Below the pieces are notes generated by a model. It was not told the DNA's origin and ran no database searches. It saw only the letters and a list, made by a program, of their open reading frames with translations. 64,000 bases of DNA, taken from assembly GCA_018873245.2 (NCBI GenBank), contig JAEMBT020000009.1, positions 6,487,180-6,551,179 on the forward strand, written 5' to 3'. Position numbers and translations under genes: made by a program. Within the stretch, counting starts at the first letter, position 1; every line of letters begins with the position of its first letter. Positions 1 through 11,530 of this stretch are shown here, in pieces. This DNA is from Archegozetes longisetosus. Taxonomy: Eukaryota > Arthropoda > Arachnida > Sarcoptiformes > Trhypochthoniidae.

Positions 1-1971
1 GGAAGACAGAGGTGTGTACAATTAGTATTTTTGCACACATTTTTAGCGTTAGGTTGACGTGAAGGATGTATTATTTTAAAAACCCCATAAAAATTTTCAT
101 GTAATGCAAACTCAGAAGAATCTTCGCCAATAGTATTAATTCTGTGCATGATATTTGAACCAAATACAGACCAATAAAGGAATCCATTGTATAAATCGAT
201 TTTTTCAACGTAATCACGCAATGAATAAATATGTTTCCTATCATTTCCATTATAATCAATTGAATACAATTGCTTAAGATAATCGTCTTTCCAATAAATT
301 CTTTTAATAATGTAATCGATTGCCATAGAACCGGGTCTAATTATATTTTCATTAACTAATAATGTTTTGTTACTTCCATCATACTTTGCTTTATAAATAT
401 ATCCTCTATAATTAATACCTTGAAAGCCATTTTCACTCCATATAATGAATAGATCAATAGGATTCAAACATATAGATCTCAGAGAACTACCCATTGGTAT
501 TTCGAAAATTAAATAAAAAATATTAGGTTTCTCTAATGTTGACATGATTATGTGATCTCTACCGCGATCGTTATGGTTAAAATATAAATAATTATAGACC
601 CAATCATAAGCTAAGGTCAAAAGGGTACTTTTATCAATTGATTCATTGGCTACCCTCGATTTGTGATCATTTTTGTCTGAAACTAATATATTTAATCCAT
701 TATGATGAATGTAAGTTATGATATTGTCCTTAAAAGCGTAATCAATATCAATAGCAAATTTTTCTGTATTGCTTATTGTATATAAAGACTTAGAATCTAG
801 ATTTAAATTTACATTGTTGCTAATTTCTACAATTCTTATCTCTTGAATCCTCTCGTCTTTCACTGCAAATACTACGTATGGAATTCCAGTAGAGTTAATC
901 TGCGACAATAATTGAATGAATAGAATTATTTATCAACTTTTGCATAATATATATCTTACAGTTTGACATATTTCTCCGGGAAGCAAATATCGGTCTAGAG
1001 GACATACACATTTAAAATTAAATCATTTGGTAAACATAAATGAGTACAATTGGAATCAATGCATTTATTTTTTCCATTTGGTTGACGTGAAGAATCAATA
1101 ATTTTAACTGTATCATAATAAATAGCATTATTATTGTTTGTAACGTTATGTATAGTGTTGTCTCTTAACTTGTACTTATCCATAATGACACCATCAATAC
1201 TTATTTTCATAAATTCATGACTTTTGGAATTATAGACATATAAATTTCTATCATAAAGATCTAAGGATTTACCATCATTATTAATACTGAATTCATCAAT
1301 TTTAATTTGGTAGATTAATTTCCTGTCATTTCCATTAAAATCAATTGATGATAACTGCAGTAATGAATGGTCCATAAAATAAATTCTTTTAGTTTCAAAA
1401 TCAATAACGATGGAAAAGGGTCTAGATAAACCCCTATCAATTAATAATTTTTGATGAGATCCATCTTGGTTTGCTCGAATTATTGCAGGACTTGGTGGAC
1501 CTTTACTCCAAATAATAAATGATTCCAATGGATTTATAACAATATCATCAAATGTCTCATTATATACAATAATAGCATGCATTCTCTTATTCGAAATTTT
1601 CATAACGTGTATATCATTATAATAATTGAAGTAAATCAGTTTATGAATCCAATCGATTGCTATGTTATTTCTAAAAATACTCCCCGATGTAAAAAGTTTT
1701 CTTCTTTCAAATTAATGGGTGACATATAAAAATTGGGTTCATTTTTTAAACTTTTATAAATGATCAAATTTTCATTTATGCTATAGTCCATTCCTTGTGA
1801 CCCATCGTTTTCATTAAATAAAGTAATGTTATGAAGTTTAAAAGTATTGTTTGATTCAAGTATTGAGGAATATATGCGACCATAGTGGGAAAACACAAAG
1901 ACTGAACATTCGCTTAGCACCACATTTAAAGCGAGACAATTAATAGTGAAGATCAGTACTAAGAAACTCAT
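1..1971 (-). CDS. LRP-like receptor, tandem YWTD propeller/EGF modules (5' part; runs off left edge)
   Basis: The start is the ATG at 1969-1971, followed by a hydrophobic signal peptide (MSFLVLIFTINCLALNVVLS). Exon 1 is 960-1971, a 60-bp intron with GT..AG ends is 900-959 (phase 0), and exon 2 runs from 899 past base 1. Each exon encodes a YWTD-type beta-propeller (IYFMDHSLLQLSSIDFNGND; IYWKDDYLKQLYSIDYNGND) followed by an EGF-like knot (CIDSNCTHLCLP, then CVCPLDRYLLPGEIC; the second starts CKNTNCTHLCLP). Signal peptide then propeller-EGF-propeller-EGF, with no LDLa repeats first, resembles the LRP5/6 layout. A secreted or yolk-receptor relative is also possible. The reading frame breaks twice in exon 1, near 1693-1697 and near 1014-1017. 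Each needs one extra T in a T run to restore a perfect propeller or EGF match, so sequencing error is as likely as decay. Family call firm, orthology uncertain. Confidence 0.75.
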
Positions 1972-2820
1972 TGTTTATTCTTATATAATAAATTATTAAT
2001 CCTTTTTATGAAACATCTATTTGATTACAAGTAAAAGAAAAACAGAATTGTACAAAATTAGATTGGTAGTGATAATAGAAAGGATATCCCGGACATATTA
2101 CGTACTTTAGTAGAGTTCTTTTATTCCATGCAGTCTATAGTAACTGGTGGGAAGGCAGAGAAGGGAAAACTTGAACTTTAAAAAGTTTATACATAAAATA
2201 TAAATTGTATTTTGATCTTAGAACTCAAGTTCTTTGTCATGAGAAAAAATTAGAAATATAAGAATAATTTTATAAATAGATGAAATTAAGAATGCAATCA
2301 TTGCTAAAATATAGATTTGCGTTCTCATTGACATTTAGCTTATTTTCTCAGTTTGCAACACAATAACTCACATTAGTTCTTTGTTGAATAGCTGTTGATA
2401 TAGCATTATCCGTAGGAAATGACTATTTCATCTAAAAGTGATTGCAAATACAAGTGGAAATCAATATCGTTATAAATAATAATTTTTACTATAATGTTCA
2501 AATTCTTTAAATCATTTATTCTTTTGAGTTCAATGCATTTAATAAATGGTTTTTTCTTTAGCGCACAATTTTATAACTCAATGATTCCTCGAACAAAGGA
2601 ATTGATTCTCGATTTACTTCTTAAAGATGAAAATAAGTTCATATAAGCTTTAAATCATCCGAATTAACGCTTTATTTCGTGTTGTTCTTTGAATGTTTCG
2701 TTCAATGAATTAAATAAAAATAAGGATTTTTTCTTATAAAATGAATGAAACTGAACACAATTTAAAATTCAGGAGACTATTCAATAGTACAAGACTATGC
2801 CTGAAATAATTGTTTGAACG
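1972..2820. other. Intergenic, upstream of the LRP-like gene
   Basis: AT-rich sequence between the 5' end of the LRP-like gene and the TIR element. It must contain that gene's promoter, but I see no clear core promoter motif and no open frame resembling a protein. Confidence 0.4.
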
Positions 2821-3729
2821 AAGGAGTTCGCCCAAAACCCGTAGACTCTAGTCTATCGATGCCCCTTTACGGTGACCCACCGAAGTTGTAGCTTAATACA
2901 AGACATTTAATTAACCGAAATAATTTTTAGATCGGTGAATCGCACAGGATGTTACAGGCTAAAAACCAATGAAATATCGCTAGTGAAAATACTAAAGAAT
3001 TTTATTTTAAAATATAAAACAATTGCAGGTACATTATAAAAACATACGTATAAAAGCTTAGAAATTTATAAAAGTGTAAAATGTATGGGTTATGTAATAT
3101 GTATGTTACTAATGTAACATGTAATGTGAGTTATGTATGTATGAGAAATGTATTTTTCGAACACCGGGATCAGGCCTACCTCGCTTTGTTAAGAAGCTTG
3201 GTCTTGCCTCTTGAACAAAGTCTAATAGGTCGACCTTGTCCGCACCGGAAAGCGACATCTTCCTCTTTTTCTGGAGATTAGTATTACATCTTGCGCATTT
3301 ATATTTTATACCGGTAGCCATACTCACCTGGAGCCCGGTGACAACTCCAGATGGGCTCGATGTCCGAGAGGGAGACTGTAGCCAACTTGGTGTTAAAGAC
3401 CCTCTGCTTAAGTCTCCAGAGCGAGCTTTATTTGTTTTAGGAGTACCAGCCGAGATCCCCCTACCGCTAGCGGATGCCATGCCGGCATAACACGACCCGA
3501 AGCACTTAGCCAGGCCTCTCACGAGGTCTGTTGCACGTCGACACTGCGGAGAGATGGCACCACTAGCCTGTTCCCGTCCTATCGAAATCTACTTGTTTTT
3601 TGGCTATAACTCTTGAACCGACTCATCAATTGATAAAATTCTTTTATTTCTGAATTAGGTCTTGGTACTGTGTAATATCTGATATGTTCCGTTAGGGGAC
3701 GCGCTTAGGCGATTTTGGGCGAACTCCTT
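2821..3729. mobile_element. TIR-flanked DNA transposon copy, 909 bp, non-autonomous or decayed
   Basis: The ends are perfect 17-bp inverted repeats: aaggagttcgcccaaaa at 2821-2837 and its reverse complement at 3713-3729. Both the ends and the core at about 3160-3560 are much richer in G+C than the flanks. No target-site duplication is evident, so the superfamily is not assignable. The core carries a minus-strand open frame of about 150 codons (stop at 3109) with a CxxC pair (KYKCARCNTNLQKKRK) and a basic tract. I do not recognise it, and it could be the end of a lost transposase. Confidence 0.7.
3109..3522 (-). CDS. Unrecognised open frame inside the TIR element
   Basis: A 137-codon frame without an ATG at its left limit; it continues upstream to a stop near 3593. 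It is rich in Ser, Gly and Arg, then has a CARC pair, a lysine/arginine cluster and a short predicted helix (SLSGADKVDLLDFVQEARPS). This composition could come from the GC-rich DNA alone, since the opposite strand is also open over 84 codons. The CxxC plus basic tract suggests a nucleic-acid-binding remnant. No function is claimed. Confidence 0.3.
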   Translation of the reverse strand: MRGLAKCFGSCYAGMASASGRGISAGTPKTNKARSGDLSRGSLTPSWLQSPSRTSSPSGVVTGLQVSMATGIKYKCARCNTNLQKKRKMSLSGADKVDLLDFVQEARPSFLTKRGRPDPGVRKIHFSYIHNSHYMLH

Positions 3730-6700
3730 TATAGATATATATTCACAGTATATATAAAGTATGAATAGGAAATAATCGACTGTACCATAAGATCTCTATA
3801 GTATTGACTCAATATTCAACAGAGAACATTCAATATTGATTAAATCTTAAAAATTTTAATTACCAATGAGTTGAATCCATGGATAAACTTTAACAAAATA
3901 CAAATTAACAGTCCATGAAGTATACTTCTTTCACGTTATAAACAAAGGTTTTATTATAACAAGAATTAATATGAACTTGAAAAAATATTGTCTCTTCATT
4001 TCAACTGATAAATAATGACTTCATGATTCATTTTTGACTTTCTGATCAAAATGATAATCATTATCACTATTACTATTTTAAAAGTTACAGTATAGTTGTT
4101 CAATGCTATTCTTTAATGGTATACGTCAAAGCATATATTTTATTTCGTTCAGACAATTATTTCAAGCATAGTAAACTAACTTGATTATCTCTTTACGTTT
4201 TTAGATTAATCAATTAAACTAGAATTTGTTTAACTAAATTATAATCATCAAGATTGAATATTTTTTAGAAAATTTCAATCGGAAATAATTGCATGTCATA
4301 TGATTTTGCGAATAATATTGTTAACAACGATTGTTATGAAAAATTCTACTTTCACTTAGCTATGACAGCTGATAAGACGTTTTTCGAGTGCTACAAAATA
4401 TTTAGAAATATTTTTATTAAAAATGACCGATAAATTCAAACTAAATTAACTTCCATAAGATTGTGCTTGTATAACAGTTAATGGGACATTTGTGGTGGAT
4501 GCTAATATAATTAATTTAGCTAATATAGTACTTAATCATGACTAACAGCTTTCCTCTTGGTTTGAGCTGAAAAGAATGACAACCATGAAATTCAATCATT
4601 CCTCGTTTCTAAAGTGTGAATCAAACGGAATTATTGTATTGAATATATGATTTGATCTTGAAGGCTATCAGATATTATAATTTATAAATTGAGTATCAAT
4701 TAAGAAACGACTGTCTAACACTTTTATCTAACAAATGTTATGAACTTAACTCGAGGCTAAGAAATTATCAAATAAAGAGTTTGAATTCATAAATATTTAA
4801 CATATGATGCTGAGTTATTGATAAGTACACTCGCAAATGAATAATCTTTTATAGTAACCTAAAGTGATATAAGTGATATGTTATCTTGGAATGCTTTAAA
4901 TTAGGTCATAATATTAAAGATATTAAGTAACTAATATAAATCAAATGTTCAAAATAGTAATCATGGCAAATTAAAGAGTAAATTTGGCAACAAGTTTATA
5001 CGCATTTGCGCATATCGTAAAAAGCTTGTTCTTGTTGATATCAAAGATTATTAACTTATGATTGCTTATTGCTTCGCAATTTTCAATAGCTCTGAGTACG
5101 TGATTCTGAGTGAAAGGAGAGAAGCAAATTTTAAAATAGTAATATCAAGGTCTTCAATCAATATTTGATCTAATGATGCTAAGGTTTAATAAAATATAGT
5201 ATGATTTTAATCATAAATTATCATTTTATATTAAAGGTTACAATTTTTGTGCAGTAAAACCAATCAATTAGTAAACTTCAGTTTAAATGATTTTGAGATG
5301 TCTTCTCAAGGCTAGTATTGGTTGTTGGCTCTATTATAATATCGGTTTAAGTTCATCTCTACTTTTTCATTTAAATTTACAATGATATTGGTTATGAATT
5401 TATTATAAAAAGTGAAAACATTCCAATTTTCACATTTTTCTCAATTTTTCGATAGATGATTTAAAATAAAGTTAAGTAAATTGATTTTAGAAATGAAATT
5501 ACTATTCCATAGAAATTTTGCATTTTTAATCATAATTGTATTGCTTTGAGTGCTTCGAGAATACAAAAACTGTGATCAGAATCTATTTGATGAATGTGTC
5601 CTTAACATGATACAAATTTTAACCTCAAAACAACCAATGGAAATGACAGTTCATGGTTTGAAACAATTATGCAGATCTTGAAGATGCTTTTTGTTTTTAA
5701 GTTGAATAATTTTCTGAACTCAAAAATATTCAAATTTTTTCAACTTTAATTTTTTAAGAATAAATGCAAACTAACATCAAATGTGTTGAAATCTACTCAA
5801 TTTGGTATTTAAATACGTTCGTACGACTTTTACTTACGCTTCTGTTCAAAATTATTTTGAAGAAAGGAAAAATTTTCCCTGAAATTGACAGATAAGAGTC
5901 GTTCGACTGAAAACACTGAAAAGCTGTGTAACACTATTATCTGAATAGTGTATGAAATAATAATTTCATTGACTTGTTAATATAAACGTCGAAATTGAAT
6001 AGATACATGAGACTTATTACGATGAATATTAAGTGAACTTCGCTCTCTTTAAACTTTTATTGGTTTAAAAATAAAGTCAAAATGTCGGTACTTAGAGAAA
6101 AATCTAGAAAAAAAATTCATTTATTTACTTTGAATCTGATATATTTTATTCGAATTATATTTATGAACATTTCTGTTTATATTGCATTTAAAATGATTTC
6201 TGGATTTACGCTATCAAAAAGAAGGCTTGAGAAGAGAAACCGGCAGAAGTCGCATAAAAGACAACACAATTGAACATAAAAGTTTTTTATACAATTCACG
6301 AGTATATATGAGTGAGTTTCTTTTAAAGTAGTTGACATTAAAAAATTGATATTTTATTGCATTTTATTAAACACTTAACTGCTTTAAAAGAAAATGTTAA
6401 TTTGTATGAGGTTATTAATTTGAGTTTTGCTATCAAATATTAATATCTGCTTAAATAGTGTTTAAAGTAACAAAATTTCATTGAGTTTACGCACTTAATT
6501 TTAACGCTTCTACAAATATTTTATTTCACTGCTTTTGTCTTCTAGTTTTATGGAAATCTGATTGAATTCAAATTTTTCAACCTGTAACTTAATTCAAAAA
6601 TTTTGAGTTCCAAGAATTCTAAGAACTGTTTGCACATAAAATGTAGAATTATCATATTTTAGACAATCAGTTAGTTCTTCACAACATTTCCATTAAATGA

Positions 6701-6939
6701 ATACTCAATTTGAAGGATTTTATTGAATGCTTATAGATACAAAATATCTAAGGTTTAGAGTGTGAATGACAGCATCAACTGATTAATTATAATAAATGAA
6801 CAAGACTAATTGTTGAATAAAAAAATGTTATATTTTGAAAAAATCTAAAATTCGTGTTTAAGTTAATTCTAGAACTTCTCTATTTAAGAAAATGTCATAT
6901 TTTTGATCAAGTATTTTAAGCAACCGTAAGACTTACTAA
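3730..6939. other. Gene-free AT-rich interval
   Basis: Very AT-rich DNA with no open frame of convincing composition. A 63-codon plus frame at 6082-6273 has no recognisable domain. The last part, just below 6940, is the 3' flank of gene A. I see no repeat array or RNA gene here. Confidence 0.4.
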
Positions 6940-9900
6940 TCATAAGTAATTGTTATTAATCGTTATAGGTAATCTTTTTCGTAACTCTATGTTGTTAGGT
7001 TTCAAATCATTGCCATTCGAAACAGTGACGTGATTTTGAGATTTAGGACTGAAAATAGTGTCGAAAACATTAGTAAACGGACATTCAATCATTACGTAGA
7101 AAATATACGACAAAATAATTGTTATCATGAAGTCTATGATTATTGTTTTTACCTATAATGTAAAGAAAAATAGTTTTAAAAATTTAAATACACATCGAAT
7201 TATGCGTTCAATAGGAATAAAATTCATGTTCAAAATCTAATATTGAATTTTTAAAATATGATTAGATGCTTACCAAGTAAGAGTCGTTCAGAACATAAGT
7301 ATCTCTAATGGTGAATATGCGATAAAAAACTACAATGATGTGAAGCAAATAAAAGCCGAATGACAGACGGGCTAATGGTTGGAATCCATGCCATGACAAA
7401 ACCCGATTTAGGCAACCTTTAGATTAAGAACAACAATTAAACTGTGGATTCATAAAAAAATAATTGATAATTAACATAGTAAACATCCTGATCAATCAAT
7501 ACCTCCTCTACCACTACACAAAAAATAGTAAATCCAAGCGAACCCGACAGCTGACAAAAATTTGCCGAGTGAAAACCAGAGCATAACAGACCAATCGGGG
7601 GCCGATTCTTCTAAGCTCCATAACGAATTATTCCACAAGTAGACTGAAACTATCATTACTACAGACATAATCCATAATAGAATTTCACGGCTTCTACTAA
7701 TAGAAACTTGTTTTCTCATCATAAAACCAAATAAAATGCCAACAAAGAAACTGATGACATAAAGATTTGTGGTCAAGTGATACCATTTCCAACCCTCGAA
7801 TAGTTCAGAGAATGTATTGATTTTCAAATGCATTACATAGGGTTTGATGCCGAATAGTAAATATGGAGCAATGCTTAGAAATAAGCCTAAAACTATTGTT
7901 AAGATTGTGGCATAGATTCCAAACTTTGGTCTCTTATAATACAATAAGATAAAAATTGGAGATATCATGTGAAGCTGAAAAATGACCGACAGAAACCACG
8001 TTGGAGGATTGCACTGAAGAAGAAGATTGATTTGCAGTTATGATAAACTTGTTTTCAAGTTTAATTCTTATATAGTCTGAAAAGATTTTTTCTTTAACTG
8101 ATGTTCACAATTAAATATTTAAGTGAAAAAATAAGATAAGTGAATTTATGAAAACAATCATTTATCCCATTCTTCCTGCAATTGATTTAATTGCTGAGTA
8201 AGATATGTTTCTGGCTAATAGTTGAGTTATTTTGTAAGCCTAATAGTAGTATGTAAAATTGTTAAATATGAGTCTTAAACAAATTTTTACCGTCAAAAAA
8301 CTCGATTCGTGAGGAAAAATAACATTAAAGTTGCTTATAAACAGAAAGCTTGTTGATAGACTGAATGCATTTTTACAACCAGGGATAATCCATTTTAAGC
8401 CATCACTAATGATTGGACCATCGCTCAAAAGTGGCAATAAATGGATGAAAAGAAATGATCCAAAAAGTGGTAATGAAAATCTGATCCATCGCTGAATCAA
8501 AAATGCAAAGTAACTGAATCTTCCATTAGTTCTATTCAGTTTTCCGATCAACCCGTAAGACATTATGAAACCACTAAATACAGTTGAAAATGATAATCTT
8601 TTCATTGTTATAGATTTTATACCTGATTGTGAAGAGAGCGTCCACTATTTGAGGGCTTCTGACGAAAAAATATTTATTGTCAAAAAGCAATTTCATAGGT
8701 ATTGAAGTGTAGATACTCTTCAGAGAAATTATTCCAACGGTTGACGTAAAAAGATAGTTATGTGTAACGAAGACATTGATTATTAATAGTAGTCTTATTG
8801 TGTCCAGTGATGCAAATCTGGTGTTTTTTACAAATAGTGAACGAGTACTTTTTATTATGGAAAATGATAGCAATAATTCTTTAAACTTTGATGTTTTTCC
8901 GTAAGACTTATTTGTGATATTATTAATGTGATTATCGATGATCATTGAATAGACATCGATAGCGGTGCTCAAAACCACACATAAGGTTAGGATACATAGC
9001 AGAGAACTGTTGAACAAGAGATAATCAAAAGTTTGAATCTACACTAAGTTAGTTTAATTACATTGAGAATAATATGAATGCATCGTATTTGTTATCTTGA
9101 TTTTTGGTGTGACATTTTGGTCCGATATCTATCATGAGTTGAGTTATGGGAAATAAAACTGTGTAGAAAATAAGAATCATTTTTAAATTATTAATTTTGA
9201 ATGAAGTGTGAATAGACTTGATGACTTTCTCTGGGGAAATACTACACATGTCAAGAAAGATAAAGTGAAAAGTGACAAGGAAATCACGTGAATTTAAAAT
9301 AATCCCCCTACAATTTATTATTTTCAAAGTTAATCACGATTACTATCATTACTGAAGGTAATCAAATTATTTCTTAAGTGCTTGAATTTCAGAGATAATA
9401 GGAGTAGGAATTGATTAATCATTATTCTCAATTAATGTATGGTATTTCACACTTTTTGACTAAATTGATTCACAAATGAGTTTATGAAACACTTAAAATG
9501 CACAAAAAGTGTAGAATTGGGAATGATTTTTGTTACATAATCCCTAAAAATATGGATCAAAGTCTCTACATTTAGTCTAATGGTGTTCGAGAATTTTTTA
9601 GATTTATTAAGATTATTCTTACTTCGATTAATAGAATTTTGCACTTCTTTCGGACTACAAGTGGATGGTATGCAAAGACCCAAACGAACGGTGGTTCCAT
9701 TTATGAGATTCAGACCAGTTATCAATTTTCCGATTGAAACCAATCGGTGCCCACCATGTATTTTCAGTAAATTTTCAGCCAATTTAACAACTCTATTACT
9801 CTTGTCTTCACTTACATATGAGTTAGGTTTAGGAAATGGAACAATCACTTTCAATAGACAATATTGTCCTTCAATTAGTGTTTCTTTTCTCCTTATTGGA

Positions 9901-10576
9901 CTTGAAATTTCTAAGCATTCATCAAAGTTACCAAAACTAGAATACACTCCATCTAGAATTCCATTCGGTATTGAACCGATTGAGTCGATAACTGAAATGA
10001 ATAGAATCTTTGAAAAATTCAATAACAGATCGGATGAATCGATACTATATTTCTATTATTGTTGACAGTCTGGTCCGACATGAGTTTAGCTGCAATTCAA
10101 TTTCAGTATTATTTTACCTAAATTTCATAATACTTACATTTAAGAGCCCAGAATTGTCTGTTTTGGATGCCATTAGAAATTGTGGTGAGTGATTCCAAAC
10201 AAGCATTTGACAAATCAATATTAGTCGATAAAAACTCTGCGATTCTGAGAGTTATTTTGTTTTTCGGTAGAAATAGTTGAGCCACATTTTTCTCTAAATT
10301 ACTCATTATATCGAATGTTTGATTGATGTTTTCAACATATCTACTAATGCTTTTATTCAGCCCTCTCTCATGAATCCTCTCTATATTATCCAAAAGTTTC
10401 TCGGAATCATTACATTCTTCCACATCAGGATCATTACCACAATTATCTTCAACACAATCATTATCGAAATCTTCTGTTCCCTCACTTAAAAAACTGGTAT
10501 TACTTTCAGTCCTGTCCTCACATAATATAAAATAACATCTCAACAAAACAATTAGAACTAATGACTGGATCCTCAT
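6940..10576 (-). CDS. Gene A: NRF-6-like membrane acyltransferase, 8 exons, 812 aa
   Basis: Exons in transcript order: 10138-10576, 9623-9991, 9062-9158, 8623-9006, 8291-8573, 7503-8013, 7274-7416, 6940-7152. All introns are GT..AG and the spliced frame is open. I chose the ATG at 10576 because it begins a signal peptide (MRIQSLVLIVLLRCYFILC); an in-frame ATG at 10648 gives 24 extra residues. An acidic linker is followed by the NRF domain (FWALK, GNFDECLEIS, GQYCLLKV, GLCIPSTCS, IGPKCHTKN). The acyltransferase-3 domain follows, with ALDTIRLL-type first helix (SLDTIRLLLIINVFVTHNY, His typical of the family) and a second conserved His in GFYLLHIIVVFYR. About ten to eleven membrane helices are expected. 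In nematodes, NRF-6 relatives act in lipid or drug transport in the intestine; substrate here is unknown. The tail ends NNNYL, unlike the SKL tails of C-E. Confidence 0.88.
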
Positions 10577-11269
10577 ATCTAATGCGTATGATAAAAACTT
10601 GAAATTGTTTACAACTTTTCTAAATAAACGTATGAATAATTGTGACACAACTCATGAGATGTAAGCGATATTTGAAAGAAAATATAACAATGGTGTGCAA
10701 TAATCGAGATTATACGGCAAGCAATCAAATAAAAAAGTTTCAATGATTATAACTCTCACTGTGAAGGTTACGCAAAAATTGATTCAGTAATATAGTCAAT
10801 AACTATCTATATTTTCATTACTAGTGATTAACAATATTTGATTTGTCTAATGGCTAAGTAAATAATTAGTTCCACTTTTCAGTTCAATGGATGTTTGTTT
10901 TGCTGAATCAAATTAAGTTTTCTCGAATGAAATCCAGGAAATGCAGCCCAAAACAAACTTCAATGAATTTACACATTGTTATAAAAACATTTTGTGTGTC
11001 TAAGTCGATCTGATGATATGAAAGCTTTAGTTTTCTTGTATTAGTAAACTTAAGATATGGTCTCTTATGAAAATATTTCTGAGCAGTACATTACAATCAC
11101 AGATTTTATCAACTATTCCATCTACTACATCAAGATGGATCAACTATTTGAACAGAACTAATAACTTATATTTAAAATTTTTTTAATGGAACTAAATATA
11201 ATTATAGTTAGCAATCAAGTTTTAATTATTTTAAGGCTCAAACAATACTTGAATATTGAGATATGCAGT
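10577..11269. other. Upstream region of gene A
   Basis: AT-rich flank between the start of gene A and the gustatory receptor relic. It should hold gene A's promoter. An alternative upstream ATG lies at 10648. No clear motif or other open frame is seen. Confidence 0.35.
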
Positions 11270-11394
11270 AACTGATGTGAACAATGAAAGTAAAACTACT
11301 AACAGAATAAGAGTGAAAAAATCTCATAAGAACTTTATGATTACCGGATATTAACCAATCTTCGAAACGAGTAATAGGTAGAGAGTAAAATGAA

Positions 11395-11530
11395 TCAATT
11401 TAAAGTATTGATTATATTCATCAGCAATTAATGTTAAACTATTGTGACCTGTAATCAATTATTGAATTATTTTTGCGATTCAAATGAACATTGATTTGTT
11501 TGAATCCTATAGCTAAATATGCAGTAAGGA
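11395..11530 (-). pseudogene. Gustatory receptor relic
   Basis: The minus-strand translation includes QLITGHNSLTLIADEYN, which matches QLISEHNSLTLISKKYN of GrA and the equivalent stretch of GrB. A weaker upstream match to the RFKQLN motif (DSNKSM) contains stop codons. Only about 45 codons can be aligned, so this is the remains of a third member of the same tandem family. Its outer limits are uncertain. Confidence 0.6.

Noticed and set aside
3236-3490. 84-codon plus-strand frame in the GC-rich TIR element
   Set aside because: High G+C makes stops rare on both strands, and the opposite frame has the CxxC plus basic tract.
9580-10065. 161-codon plus-strand frame
   Set aside because: It is antisense to exon 2 of gene A, which is supported by the NRF domain and splice sites. 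It shows no domain of its own.
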